Origin: an uncultured Clostridia bacterium
GTDB lineage: Bacteria; Bacillota; Peptococcia; Peptococcales; Peptococcaceae
NCBI GenBank assembly: GCA_944391625.1
Contig: CALXUG010000001.1
Span: 124,001 to 188,000 of the forward strand
DNA length: 64,000 bases
Direction of reading: 5' to 3'
Positions 42,267 to 49,503 of the stretch are shown piece after piece (the first letter of the stretch is position 1; every line of letters begins with the position of its first letter). The notes beneath the pieces are model-generated. The model was not told the origin of the DNA and searched no databases. It was given only the letters and a program-made list of their open reading frames with translations. The position numbers and the translations under genes were made by a program.

Positions 42267-42623
42267 TTATATCCCCTCACCATGATTTTTCAAAGCTACG
42301 GCATCATCTGCAAAATAATATTGCAGCAATTGTTCCAGTGCTTCTGTTGCATGCAGCCCTGTCACCACCTGGCCAGCATAACGAATCTCCAACAATGCCG
42401 CCTCTCCTGTGGCCGCAACATCAGCCTTAACCTGTATCATTTGCAAATCACGACGACTGCGCAAACGAATCCAATGATAACGTGTGTCGTGATCCACAAC
42501 AAAAAAAATATTCCTTTCTTGCAATAATCTTTTCAGTTTATCTAGTTCTTTACGCCCAACAGAAGAACCCGCTCCCCCTGTCAATAAATTCCATACCTGT
42601 TCATCTGGATTGGTTAAAATCAT
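42267..42623 (-). CDS. uncharacterised small protein, 118 aa
   Basis: A soluble 118-residue protein, beginning MILTNPDEQVWNLLTGGAGS. It has a mixed alpha/beta pattern with a central pair of strands (NIFFVVDHDTRYHWIRLRSR) and a final helix ending FADDAVALKNHGEGI. GGAGAAT precedes the ATG. I do not recognise a family. The coding look (codon bias, unbroken frame, ribosome site, terminator) is convincing. Confidence 0.7.
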   Translation of the reverse strand: MILTNPDEQVWNLLTGGAGSSVGRKELDKLKRLLQERNIFFVVDHDTRYHWIRLRSRRDLQMIQVKADVAATGEAALLEIRYAGQVVTGLHATEALEQLLQYYFADDAVALKNHGEGI

Positions 42624-43038
42624 GATTATTCTCCTTTTCCCATTTTTCCTGTTATGATTATAACATAATCTATAGCAGATATTTAGATAACTTACAAGTT
42701 TAAGGATTCATACTGTTTCATAATCATGATGCATAATTATGAAATTGTGTGATATAATTTATTCATGTCTTTGTTTGAAAGACAATTTTGCAAAAAGTAC
42801 TCAGTACGCAAACAAATTACAACTGTCCATACATAAAAGATTTTTTCAATAAAAATATACCTGTTGCATACACCTGTTTTTCTCTCAAAGATTTTTCTAA
42901 TCAGTATTATTTTGACACGTTTTTTGTTCTGCAACAAAAAATATACACAATATTAAAAAAATGTATCAAAATCCCCTTTCTTTTTCTTGCATACTGTATT
43001 ATACTTGTCGAAGTTACAAAATATAAGGGGGTTTTTTT
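42624..43038. other. 415-bp intergenic region
   Basis: Very AT-rich. It holds the promoter of the leftward small gene and of the rightward symporter. An imperfect palindrome near 42717-42745 (TTCATAAT...ATTATGAA) may be an operator. Two overlapping short frames here lack ribosome sites and look random. No RNA gene is seen. Confidence 0.4.
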
Positions 43039-44247
43039 TTGTCTAACGAAAAAAAAGGGCTGGGCTTAGTCCCAAAATTATTACTGGGGATTGTCGCTGG
43101 TATTCTGGTTGGCGCCTTTCTTCCTGAAATTTTAGTACAAATTTTAGTAACTGTGGCCTCTGTTTTCTCACTGTTTTTAAAATTTGTCATTCCGTTTCTC
43201 ATTTTATCCTTTGTTATCGCAGGGATTGCAGATTTGTCACAGGGCGCAGGCAAGTTACTGGGTATTACCACTGCCATTGCTTATGGTTCTACCATTGTAG
43301 CCGGTACACTGGCTTACACCGTAGCAACCACCGTATTTCCTAACATCCTTGGCAGTGAACTGGCAACTGATATTGGCGATCCAAACGCAGGGATGTTATC
43401 ATCTCTGGTAAATATCCCGCTGGCACCAATGTTTGATGTAACTGGAGCTATCGTATTTGCCTTTATTATGGGGATCGGCATTTCTTATGTACGTACCTCC
43501 GGCCGCGGAGAAGTATTGTATCATGCCGTAATGGAATTTCAGGCAATTATCAGTAAAGTGTTGGAAAAAATTATTATTCCATTCTTACCAGTCTACATTG
43601 CTGGTACATTTGCCAATATTACCTATTCCGGCCAAGTATTCAGCATTTTAGGCGTACTGTGGAAAGTATTCTGTATTGCTATTCCACTGCAGTTGATTTA
43701 CTTGTTTGTCATGTTTGTAATTGCCGGCGCAATTGGCAAAAAGAATCCTTTCATGATGATCAAAAACCAGATTCCTGCTTATCTGACTGCAGTTGGAACT
43801 CAATCTTCTGCTGCAACTATTCCGGTTAATGTATCTTGTGCCGAGAAAAATGGTGTATCAAAACAAATTCGTGAATTCGTTGTTCCACTATGCGCAACCA
43901 TTCATTTAGCAGGTAGTATCACTTCATTGACCTGTTTCTCTGTTGCTTTGCTTTACATCAATGGTATGGATTACTCTTTAGGTGTATTTATGCCATTCCT
44001 GTTCATTTTAGGCATTGCTATGGTTGCTGCACCAGGTGCACCGGGCGGCGCTGTTATGAGTGCACTGCCATTTTTGCCTATGATCGGTATCGCAGTGGAA
44101 AGTCCATTGGCTTCTCTGATGATCGCTCTGTACTTGACACAGGACAGCTTTGGTACTGCAGCCAATGTATCTGGCGATAACGCCATTGCCGTTGTTATTG
44201 ATACTATCAACAATAAAATGCACAAGCATCCATCTACAACAAAATAA
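43039..44247 (+). CDS. dicarboxylate/amino acid:cation symporter (DAACS family)
   Basis: 402 residues, GltP/SstT/DctA-like fold with about eight membrane segments and re-entrant loops. Motifs: YLTAVGTQSSAATIPVN (the serine-rich HP1 loop) and APGAPGGAVMSALPFL (HP2). It imports glutamate, aspartate, serine/threonine or C4-dicarboxylates with Na+ or H+; the exact substrate is not fixed. The start is TTG, directly after a run of nine T that separates it from the AAGGGGG ribosome site. No ATG is near, so TTG is the only reasonable start. Confidence 0.92.
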   Translation: MSNEKKGLGLVPKLLLGIVAGILVGAFLPEILVQILVTVASVFSLFLKFVIPFLILSFVIAGIADLSQGAGKLLGITTAIAYGSTIVAGTLAYTVATTVFPNILGSELATDIGDPNAGMLSSLVNIPLAPMFDVTGAIVFAFIMGIGISYVRTSGRGEVLYHAVMEFQAIISKVLEKIIIPFLPVYIAGTFANITYSGQVFSILGVLWKVFCIAIPLQLIYLFVMFVIAGAIGKKNPFMMIKNQIPAYLTAVGTQSSAATIPVNVSCAEKNGVSKQIREFVVPLCATIHLAGSITSLTCFSVALLYINGMDYSLGVFMPFLFILGIAMVAAPGAPGGAVMSALPFLPMIGIAVESPLASLMIALYLTQDSFGTAANVSGDNAIAVVIDTINNKMHKHPSTTK

Positions 44248-44260
44248 AAAATGATTTCAT

Positions 44261-44304
44261 ATCCAGAACAAATCCATCACAAAAAATTTGTTCTGGATTT
44301 TTCT
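44261..44304 (+). terminator. terminator after symporter
   Basis: A 13-bp perfect stem (ATCCAGAACAAAT with ATTTGTTCTGGAT) is followed by TTTTCTT, 14 bp past the stop codon. Confidence 0.92.
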
Positions 44305-44346
44305 TATCAGAGCATACCATCAAACAATCACAACAACGTTCCATAA

Positions 44347-44387
44347 AAAGTACCGTCAGCCACAACAGACTGACGGTACTTTTTTCT
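44347..44387. terminator. second, bidirectional terminator
   Basis: AAAGTACCGTCAG (44347-44359) pairs perfectly with CTGACGGTACTTT (44370-44382-type arm), followed by TTTTCT on the plus strand; on the minus strand the stem is followed by TTTTTATGG. It serves the convergent thioesterase gene. Confidence 0.88.
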
Positions 44388-44391
44388 ATAT

Positions 44392-44817
44392 TTAGGATTC
44401 CCGTTTTACAACTTCTTGCAAAAATTTTTCATGCCAGACAGGTTTTACTTTCTTTAAAGAAACCGGACGTCCTGATTGATTCACAAAACAATGGCTTGTT
44501 TCTCCTGTACAACGAACCTTGCCATCCATGCCTGTTACAATATAATCTATGGTCATACGCAATCCTGTATACTGCAATAATGTAACTGCAATGGTGACAA
44601 TCTCGTCAAAAACTACCTTCGACTTGTATTGACACTGTACAGACAATACCGGACTGCCGATTCCCTCTTCTTCCATATTGCGATAAGGCAATCCTATCTG
44701 CGCCAAATAATCCACCCTGGCTTCTTCAAACCAGCGAATATAGTTGGAATGGTGCACCATTCCCATTTGATCTGTTTCATAATACTGCACTTTATGCTGA
44801 TATGGCTGCTGTATCAT
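44392..44817 (-). CDS. acyl-CoA thioesterase, YbgC/FadM hot-dog family
   Basis: 141 residues with the 4HBT signature YYETDQMGMVHHSNYIRWFE (Asp and His in place), then EEARVDYLAQIGLPY and the C-terminal strand TGETSHCFVNQSGRPVS. It should hydrolyse acyl-CoA thioesters in the cytosol. AGGAGG precedes the ATG. It is followed upstream by the hydrolase gene in the same direction, about 55 bp away, so the two may be co-transcribed. Confidence 0.93.
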   Translation of the reverse strand: MIQQPYQHKVQYYETDQMGMVHHSNYIRWFEEARVDYLAQIGLPYRNMEEEGIGSPVLSVQCQYKSKVVFDEIVTIAVTLLQYTGLRMTIDYIVTGMDGKVRCTGETSHCFVNQSGRPVSLKKVKPVWHEKFLQEVVKRES

Positions 44818-44871
44818 ATATCCTCCTGTTTTCTGTTATGCAGCAATATGTGTAACTCTATGCCGGACAGC

Positions 44872-45387
44872 TTATAGAATTTCTATTTGACACTGCGCCA
44901 TAACATCCAACGCTTTTTGATGATTTTCCGGTGTTGTTCCTGCGCAGCAGCTGCTATCTACCCGGATTGCTAGTTCCGGTAAATATGCTTTCATCAGCAA
45001 AGCATTGGATACTACACAAATATCGGTACAAACACCTACAATCTCTACCTCTGTACAATTAATACACAATAAATGATGCACCAAATCCAAACTCCCAAAG
45101 GTATTCTTGTCAAAAATCCGAGCATCTGGTATCTGTAATGATTTCTCAATCTGCCATCCTGATGTATAACGGATACAGTGAGGAACCGGCAACTTTTTCC
45201 CCTCCTGAGTATCCAAATAATCAGCACCATGGGTATCACGGGTGAACAACACAGCATCCTTATTTTTTACAGCCTGATTTATTTTTGTCTTTACTTTTTT
45301 TACTATAGCCTGCGCCTCTGGCGTACCCAAACTGCCTGAAATAAAATCGTTCTGCATATCAATGACAACTAATACTTTTTGACTCAT
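44872..45387 (-). CDS. cysteine hydrolase, isochorismatase/nicotinamidase family
   Basis: 171 residues from ATG 45387 (GGAG 8 nt upstream). Catalytic triad positions: Asp in VVIDMQNDFISGSLG, Lys in FDKNTFGSLDL and Cys in VGVCTDICVVSNAL. The loop RDTHGADYLDTQEGKKLPVP with HCI resembles nicotinamidases, which would release nicotinic acid for NAD salvage. Other amides are possible. Confidence 0.9.
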   Translation of the reverse strand: MSQKVLVVIDMQNDFISGSLGTPEAQAIVKKVKTKINQAVKNKDAVLFTRDTHGADYLDTQEGKKLPVPHCIRYTSGWQIEKSLQIPDARIFDKNTFGSLDLVHHLLCINCTEVEIVGVCTDICVVSNALLMKAYLPELAIRVDSSCCAGTTPENHQKALDVMAQCQIEIL

Positions 45388-45517
45388 AACCAAGTCTCCT
45401 TTTCCGTTTTATTTCTCATCTTACCCAATCCACACGGAAATTGCAAGCTATTTTCAATCATATCTATTCACAGAGAATTATCTAATGAAAATCGTTCATA
45501 AATTTAACCAAAACAAA

Positions 45518-45564
45518 AAACAGTTATTATGAATCAACATAACGTTGATTTACAATAACTGTTT
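45518..45564. terminator. long perfect hairpin after the interrupted deacetylase
   Basis: AAACAGTTATT (45518-45528) pairs with AATAACTGTTT (45554-45564), and inner AATCAAC/GTTGATT continues the stem. T-rich flanks on both strands. It originally ended the deacetylase transcript. Confidence 0.8.
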
Positions 45565-45616
45565 CCCCACGCTCTGCTCATACAAATAATATCGCCCATA
45601 GAACAACTAACTGGCT

Positions 45617-45895
45617 TTACTCACTTTGTTCTCCGACTTCACTCTTTTCTATCGGTTTTCGTTCCATCCCCTGCTGATCGGTCTGATAATCGCCCTTGTA
45701 AATTAAATCACCAATTGGTACAAACCGATACCCCTGAGCCTGCGCATATGAAATAATTTCATCCACCGCCTCAGCTGTGTAAGTGCCATTATTATGACAT
45801 AAAATAATAGCACCAGGATGCAATCCTAAAGTCACACGATCGACAATATCAGCTTTCGTTTTTGATTCCATCCAGTCCAAACTGTCCACCCTAGA
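45617..45895 (-). pseudogene. 3' fragment of a polysaccharide deacetylase interrupted by the prophage
   Basis: The remaining about 93 codons begin at VDSLDWMESKTKADIVDRV and continue through LHPGAIILCHNNGTYTAEAV and GYRFVPIGDLIY, which is the last third of a NodB-type polysaccharide deacetylase (PdaA-like). The catalytic N-terminal part is missing, and in-frame stops (TAG just before 45905) precede the fragment. To its right lies prophage sequence ending with the dam terminator. The 5' part should be found beyond the far end of the prophage, past 64000. The attachment core must lie near 45880-45905. Confidence 0.85.
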
Positions 45896-45962
45896 CACCA
45901 AAAGAAAGATAAAATTCTACTATCATTTTTTATAGCATAACACGCTGCGAGTATAAAAACAA

Positions 45963-46000
45963 CTCCCATAACCATGTGCATTAGCACAGAGCTATAGGAG
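45963..46000 (-). terminator. terminator of the prophage dam gene
   Basis: A long imperfect stem (about 13 of 17 pairs) with loop ATTA, read on the minus strand, is followed by TTGTTTTTATA. It lies 46 bp past the dam stop and close to the prophage end. Confidence 0.75.
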
Positions 46001-46045
46001 ATTATTTTTGACATAAATGTCTATTTGATTAGCAACAATCATACC

Positions 46046-46804
46046 TTAATAATTTGTAATAATCAACTCGCCAAAGTCCCTTCTTTTATCCGCATCTCTG
46101 CAAATCGAATAAGGAACTTCCACCTCTCTAACATGAAACTCACAATACCATTCCCTGACTTCTGGGCAGTCGTTGATAGTCAATAGAAATTTCCCCTGTA
46201 TATTGGCCAACTTGTCGCGCAATAACAAATGGTCCGCTTTCTTGAAAGAACATCCTTTGTAACCTGTTGTCCTATAATACGGCGGGTCTGCAAAAAACAC
46301 CGTTCCTGGCCGATCATATTTATCTATGATTGTTTCAAATGGTAAATTCTCCACATACGTACTCCGCAATCGTTCTCTTACCTGATGCAGTAACTCTGTA
46401 TAATAAATATTTCCCGGCGGTTTTCCTGTCGGTGCATACCCATAACTATCGCCTTTGCTTGCAAAACTCTGACTGATAACATATAAAAACCTGATAGCTC
46501 TATGTATCTCTGTCAGCTGCTCCAAGGTTGCGTGCTTGTATTCCTCAAACAAGTCACGGCCAGAAAATTCATACTGCAGTAACCGTTCCACTTCCGGCGC
46601 ATGATACTTCAGCATCTTAAACATATTAATTAGCTCACGGTCTATATCATTTACTACCTCGACCTTGCTGGGCTCTTTGCCAAAATACACCCAACCGGCA
46701 CCCATGAATAATTCTACATAACAAGTATGCTCCGGCAGCATCTCTATGATTGTTTTTCTCAGTTTACTTTTTCCTCCCATTCTTGCGATTGGCGGCTTTA
46801 ACAA
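46046..46804 (-). CDS. dam: phage DNA adenine methyltransferase (Dam family)
   Basis: 252 residues, alpha class N6-adenine methyltransferase. SAM motif near the N-terminus: PIARMGGKSKLRKTIIEMLP and the VELFMGAGWVYFG segment. Catalytic motif FADPPYYRTTGY (DPPY). The recognition sequence is not predictable, although GATC is common for this family. The start is TTG 46804 with GGGGG 10 nt upstream. It has its own promoter framed by two LexA-type boxes and its own terminator, so it acts as an independent accessory gene at the prophage end. It may protect phage DNA from host restriction. Confidence 0.93.
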   Translation of the reverse strand: MLKPPIARMGGKSKLRKTIIEMLPEHTCYVELFMGAGWVYFGKEPSKVEVVNDIDRELINMFKMLKYHAPEVERLLQYEFSGRDLFEEYKHATLEQLTEIHRAIRFLYVISQSFASKGDSYGYAPTGKPPGNIYYTELLHQVRERLRSTYVENLPFETIIDKYDRPGTVFFADPPYYRTTGYKGCSFKKADHLLLRDKLANIQGKFLLTINDCPEVREWYCEFHVREVEVPYSICRDADKRRDFGELIITNY

Positions 46805-46829
46805 TTTCTATCTTCCCCCTTTCATTTCA

Positions 46830-46890
46830 GAACATTTGTTCCTATATATGATAACATACTTTTCATGTATAATCAAGAACAATTGTTCTT
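46830..46890 (-). promoter_or_regulatory. dam promoter framed by two LexA-type (SOS) boxes
   Basis: GAACATTTGTTC at 46830-46841 and the perfect palindrome AAGAACAATTGTTCTT at 46875-46890 both fit the Gram-positive LexA pattern GAAC-N4-GTTC. Between them, on the minus strand, TTGATT, a 17-bp spacer and TATCAT form a promoter. LexA or a phage repressor bound there would repress dam until DNA damage. Confidence 0.7.
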
Positions 46891-46902
46891 AAAATAAAAA
46901 TA

Positions 46903-46940
46903 AGCCCTGCAGCTATGATACCACTCATAACCACAGGGCT
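46903..46940 (-). terminator. terminator after endolysin gene
   Basis: AGCCCTG (46903-46909) pairs with CAGGGCT (46934-46940). On the minus strand the stem is followed by TTATTTTTATTTT. It separates the lysis genes from dam. Confidence 0.8.
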
Positions 46941-46945
46941 ACCCT

Positions 46946-48322
46946 TTACCTATTAATTACTACACACTTTTCATCCGCATCATACCCGACCTTACATCCC
47001 AGTACTTCTGCAATCTGACGTACTGGCGCCCATATGGTACCATTTCTGTTTTCCTGCTCAATTTGGCACAGTGTTTCACTTCCATCGATGGCAATCACTT
47101 TCAAATTATACTGCTGTGCTGGCTCTGGTACCCACGCTAAACCACAGTGCTGCACAATGCCTTTCGCAATTGCTTCTGCCGTTAGTTTCTGGAATGCTGC
47201 ATCGGTCAGCAGCTTTTCTTCCTGCGTGTTATTGATAAATGCTGTTTCTACTAAAATAGCCGGAGCTTTGGTACCTTTTAAGATAGCCCATTCCTTTATT
47301 TTAACGCCCCTGTCTGTCAAACCATTAACGGCAACCAACTCTTTCTGCACTGCCTGTGCCAACGAATAACCAGCAGACTTCTTACTGTATGCCCATGTTT
47401 CTGTACCGTATCCTGTTTTATCATCTCGGTCACTGTCGGCATTGGCATGGATGCTAACCAGATAGTCCACTCCTGCCTCATTGGCAATCTTGCAGCGTTC
47501 TGCAATAACCAATCTACCATTTTTAATATCACTATTCCTAGTCATAACAACCTCAATACCGCATCGCTGCAGCGCATCTCTTGCCAGTAGTGCAATCTGT
47601 AAGGCAACATCTTTTTCCTTTGTGCCGTTAGGACCAACTGCGCCCGGATCCGTACCACCATGTCCGGCATCAATGCACACTTTTTTCTTCACCTTGTCCC
47701 CACCTGCCTTTTTCAAATAGATAGCCAACCATGTGCTGTTAGCCCTGTTTTCCTTGTTAGACGATAACTGCCGCAACTTACCATTTACATTTTGCATAAC
47801 TCTGGTTGAGCCGCCTCCATCTAAATTAATAGCATATCTACACCCAGCCGCTGCCATCATACCGGCAAAAGCAGGCAAAGTTTGTTTAACTGTCGGAAAG
47901 CAGATAATCAACTCCTTATCATTGACCCCCAAGCCGATCCGGAAAGACTTTGCTTTACTTACAAAATAGTTATCAAATCCTTTGCTATCAATATTTGTCA
48001 CACCATCCCAAAGCAAAGACGGACTACCGCCCAAGAAAAATTTATACCCTCTTGCTTTAGCTGCTGCAGTATTCTCTGGTTCTATATTATGATCATCCCA
48101 GGCAAACCCTTTATCTGTATAATTACCGCCGTTTAATAGTACGCCATTCACAATGGTATCACACACAGTCAAACCTGATTTTGTATCATACATACCAGCA
48201 TTAAGAAGATAATCCGGTTTATTGGTCAGGCTATCAAAAACTTGCTGTGCTGTTCGACGTACTGTCCCACCGATTAATTCTATTCTATCAATATTGGCCA
48301 ATTTGATTTTCAACTGCTCCAT
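46946..48322 (-). CDS. phage endolysin: phosphodiester-glycosidase-like domain plus amidase_3 plus C-terminal binding module
   Basis: 458 residues from ATG 48322 (GGGGTGAT upstream). Residues 1-205 look like a NAGPA/phosphodiester glycosidase domain (AINLDGGGSTRV, 164-175). Residues about 212-395 are an N-acetylmuramoyl-L-alanine amidase_3: DAGHGGTDPGA (218-228, His221), SIHANAD (His292) and LVETAFI (Glu359). Residues about 418-458 resemble a copper-amine-oxidase-N-terminal-like wall-binding module (GTIWAPVRQIAEVLG). It should cut the peptide off muramic acid at lysis. The extra glycosidase domain, normally on exopolysaccharide or teichoic-acid-type substrates, is unusual for an endolysin. 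Confidence 0.88.
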   Translation of the reverse strand: MEQLKIKLANIDRIELIGGTVRRTAQQVFDSLTNKPDYLLNAGMYDTKSGLTVCDTIVNGVLLNGGNYTDKGFAWDDHNIEPENTAAAKARGYKFFLGGSPSLLWDGVTNIDSKGFDNYFVSKAKSFRIGLGVNDKELIICFPTVKQTLPAFAGMMAAAGCRYAINLDGGGSTRVMQNVNGKLRQLSSNKENRANSTWLAIYLKKAGGDKVKKKVCIDAGHGGTDPGAVGPNGTKEKDVALQIALLARDALQRCGIEVVMTRNSDIKNGRLVIAERCKIANEAGVDYLVSIHANADSDRDDKTGYGTETWAYSKKSAGYSLAQAVQKELVAVNGLTDRGVKIKEWAILKGTKAPAILVETAFINNTQEEKLLTDAAFQKLTAEAIAKGIVQHCGLAWVPEPAQQYNLKVIAIDGSETLCQIEQENRNGTIWAPVRQIAEVLGCKVGYDADEKCVVINR

Positions 48323-48410
48323 TTTAATATCACCCCATAATAAAAAAATGCACCTGCCGACCGACAGATGCTTGACGAATAAATTTCTAAATGGTAGTAT
48401 ATAATCATTA

Positions 48411-48516
48411 AGAGAGTAACCATGATGTGTTGGTCGCACATCAGCAAACGGTTTACTCCCAACAGTGACAGACTACTCGCCTATCTGGTCAGGATTGAGG
48501 CGGGTAGTCATTTTTT
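48411..48516 (+). ncRNA. candidate antitoxin RNA of a type I toxin-antitoxin locus
   Basis: A plus-strand transcript of about 106 nt is predicted: -35 TTGACG (48372-48377), 17-bp spacer, TAGTAT (48395-48400) or the overlapping TATAAT (48400-48405), start near 48411, end at a hairpin (48471-48509) followed by TTTTTT. It converges on the toxin gene at 48535-48612, the usual layout of Fst/TxpA-type loci. Internal hairpins are GATGTG/CACATC and GAGTAACC/GGTTTACTC. Its first 13 nt are identical to the predicted 5' end of the toxin mRNA. Confidence 0.6.
48471..48516 (+). terminator. terminator of the antitoxin RNA
   Basis: GACTACTCGCCT (48471-48482) pairs with AGGCGGGTAGTC (48498-48509) with one G-T wobble, followed by A and TTTTTT on the plus strand. 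The toxin mRNA probably runs into the same hairpin from the other side. Confidence 0.85.
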
Positions 48517-48534
48517 ATGACTTTATTAACCTTG

Positions 48535-48612
48535 TTACTTGCGTACCAAGGCGATAACAGCGACAACTAATGTTAATGTTGCGATAATCGCTCCATATAA
48601 TTCGTATGTCAT
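48535..48612 (-). CDS. holin-like toxin peptide, type I toxin-antitoxin
   Basis: A 25-residue peptide, start MTYELYGAIIATLTL and end ALVRK: a single hydrophobic helix with a charged C-terminus, matching the 'putative holin-like toxin' (Hol_Tox) group related to TxpA/Fst peptides. The ribosome site GGGGAGGTGG lies 5-6 nt before the ATG and can pair with an upstream CCTCCC (loop TTGA), which would hide it, as in known members. Its promoter is TTGAAA, 18 bp, TATAAT (complement of 48697-48702 and 48673-48678). It would depolarise the membrane if the antitoxin RNA is lost. Confidence 0.85.
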   Translation of the reverse strand: MTYELYGAIIATLTLVVAVIALVRK

Positions 48613-48652
48613 CGTTACCACCTCCCCTCAAGGGAGGAAACCGCCTACCGTT

Positions 48653-48702
48653 ATGGTTACTCTCTGTTACAGATTATACCACACAATCATATGTTCTTTC
48701 AA
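48653..48702 (-). promoter_or_regulatory. toxin promoter and mRNA start
   Basis: TTGAAA (complement of 48697-48702), 18-bp spacer, extended TGGTATAAT (TATAAT is the complement of 48673-48678). The start near 48666 lies at the right arm of the 13-bp inverted repeat (48411-48423 and 48653-48665). The -35 overlaps the 3' end of the holin gene. Confidence 0.7.
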
Positions 48703-49175
48703 TTCTTCTTTTCCGGCACATCCATTTTTGCTTCAATCAATTCCGCTGCTACCTGCAACCCCTTGGTTAAAAAGACCGGCACATTTATTCCTGCTTCTAC
48801 CGCATTCTCTACAATACTTCTGGCTTCATTGATGGTCAGACTGGCCAGCACAAACCATCCCATATAGTGCAAAAAGGATAAATCCACGCCCAACAAATCC
48901 TGTCCCAATCCGGACAGCACCGATGCGCAGACAAAAGCAACCATAATCAACACCCAGTACAGCAGTTTCTTGATAATTCCTGTCAGTCCTACTGCACTGC
49001 TTTCCTTCTGCAGCTTTCTTGACTTATACCAGCCGGTCAGATAATCCAGCACGTTAAACAGCAAAAACGCTGCAAACAGATACCAAAACTGGCCAAACAG
49101 TGTGGACAGCAACAACACAATCGTTGCCACCGCTGCGTTATACCCATCAATGATTACATTCCAATCATATTTCAT
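48699..49175 (-). CDS. phage holin (toxin secretion/phage lysis holin family)
   Basis: 158 residues from ATG 49175 (GGGG 7 nt upstream). Three hydrophobic segments: TIVLLLSTLFGQFWYLFAAF, LLYWVLIMVAFVCASVLSGL, and LGVDLSFLHYMGWFVLASLT. The pattern LFNVLDYLTGWYKSRKLQK between the first two is characteristic of the Holin_4 (TcdE-like) family. The C-terminus is charged. It should permeabilise the membrane so that the endolysin reaches the wall. It lies between the fibre genes and the endolysin. Confidence 0.92.
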   Translation of the reverse strand: MKYDWNVIIDGYNAAVATIVLLLSTLFGQFWYLFAAFLLFNVLDYLTGWYKSRKLQKESSAVGLTGIIKKLLYWVLIMVAFVCASVLSGLGQDLLGVDLSFLHYMGWFVLASLTINEARSIVENAVEAGINVPVFLTKGLQVAAELIEAKMDVPEKKN

Positions 49176-49220
49176 ATTCATTCCCCTTTCCAAAATAAAA
49201 ACAGCACCCCTGCCAGAGTG

Positions 49221-49487
49221 CTATAAGATTCCTCGTTCCAATAATTCTAATGTCAGTGCATCGGCACCCTCCTGGCGCAGTGCATCATTTCTGGCTGCTA
49301 ATTGTTCCTCTATGCGGTCAAGTTGGGTAGGTTGTGGTTCTGACGGTTTTTCTTTAACATGTTTTACAGTGTATGCTATCTCTTCTGTTCCGTCTTCATA
49401 AACTTTGAATACCGTTCTTTTTTCATAGACAATGCCATTTTCTTCTACCTCATTTATAATTTCCTTTAATTCAAATTCATTATTCAT
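49221..49487 (-). CDS. fibre-associated small protein, second copy
   Basis: 88 residues from ATG 49487 (MNNEFELKEIINEVEENGIV; GGAGGTATCTT upstream). The C-terminal 35 residues (PQPTQLDRIEEQLAARNDAL, then LTLELLERGIL) are clearly homologous to the end of the protein at 50839-51168 (PQPTQLDRMEAALQKNYAQA). Both follow a fibre gene, so this is probably a fibre assembly or XkdW-like partner. The function is inferred from position. Confidence 0.7.
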   Translation of the reverse strand: MNNEFELKEIINEVEENGIVYEKRTVFKVYEDGTEEIAYTVKHVKEKPSEPQPTQLDRIEEQLAARNDALRQEGADALTLELLERGIL

Positions 49488-49503
49488 TAAGATACCTCCA
49501 GTT

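Noticed and set aside
42737-43069. Two overlapping short frames (66 and 93 codons) before the symporter
   Set aside because: The region is intergenic and AT-rich, with no ribosome sites; the composition looks random.
45832-46014. A 60-codon minus-strand frame across the prophage-host junction
   Set aside because: It has a hydrophobic segment but runs through the dam terminator hairpin and out of frame into the deacetylase fragment; probably accidental.
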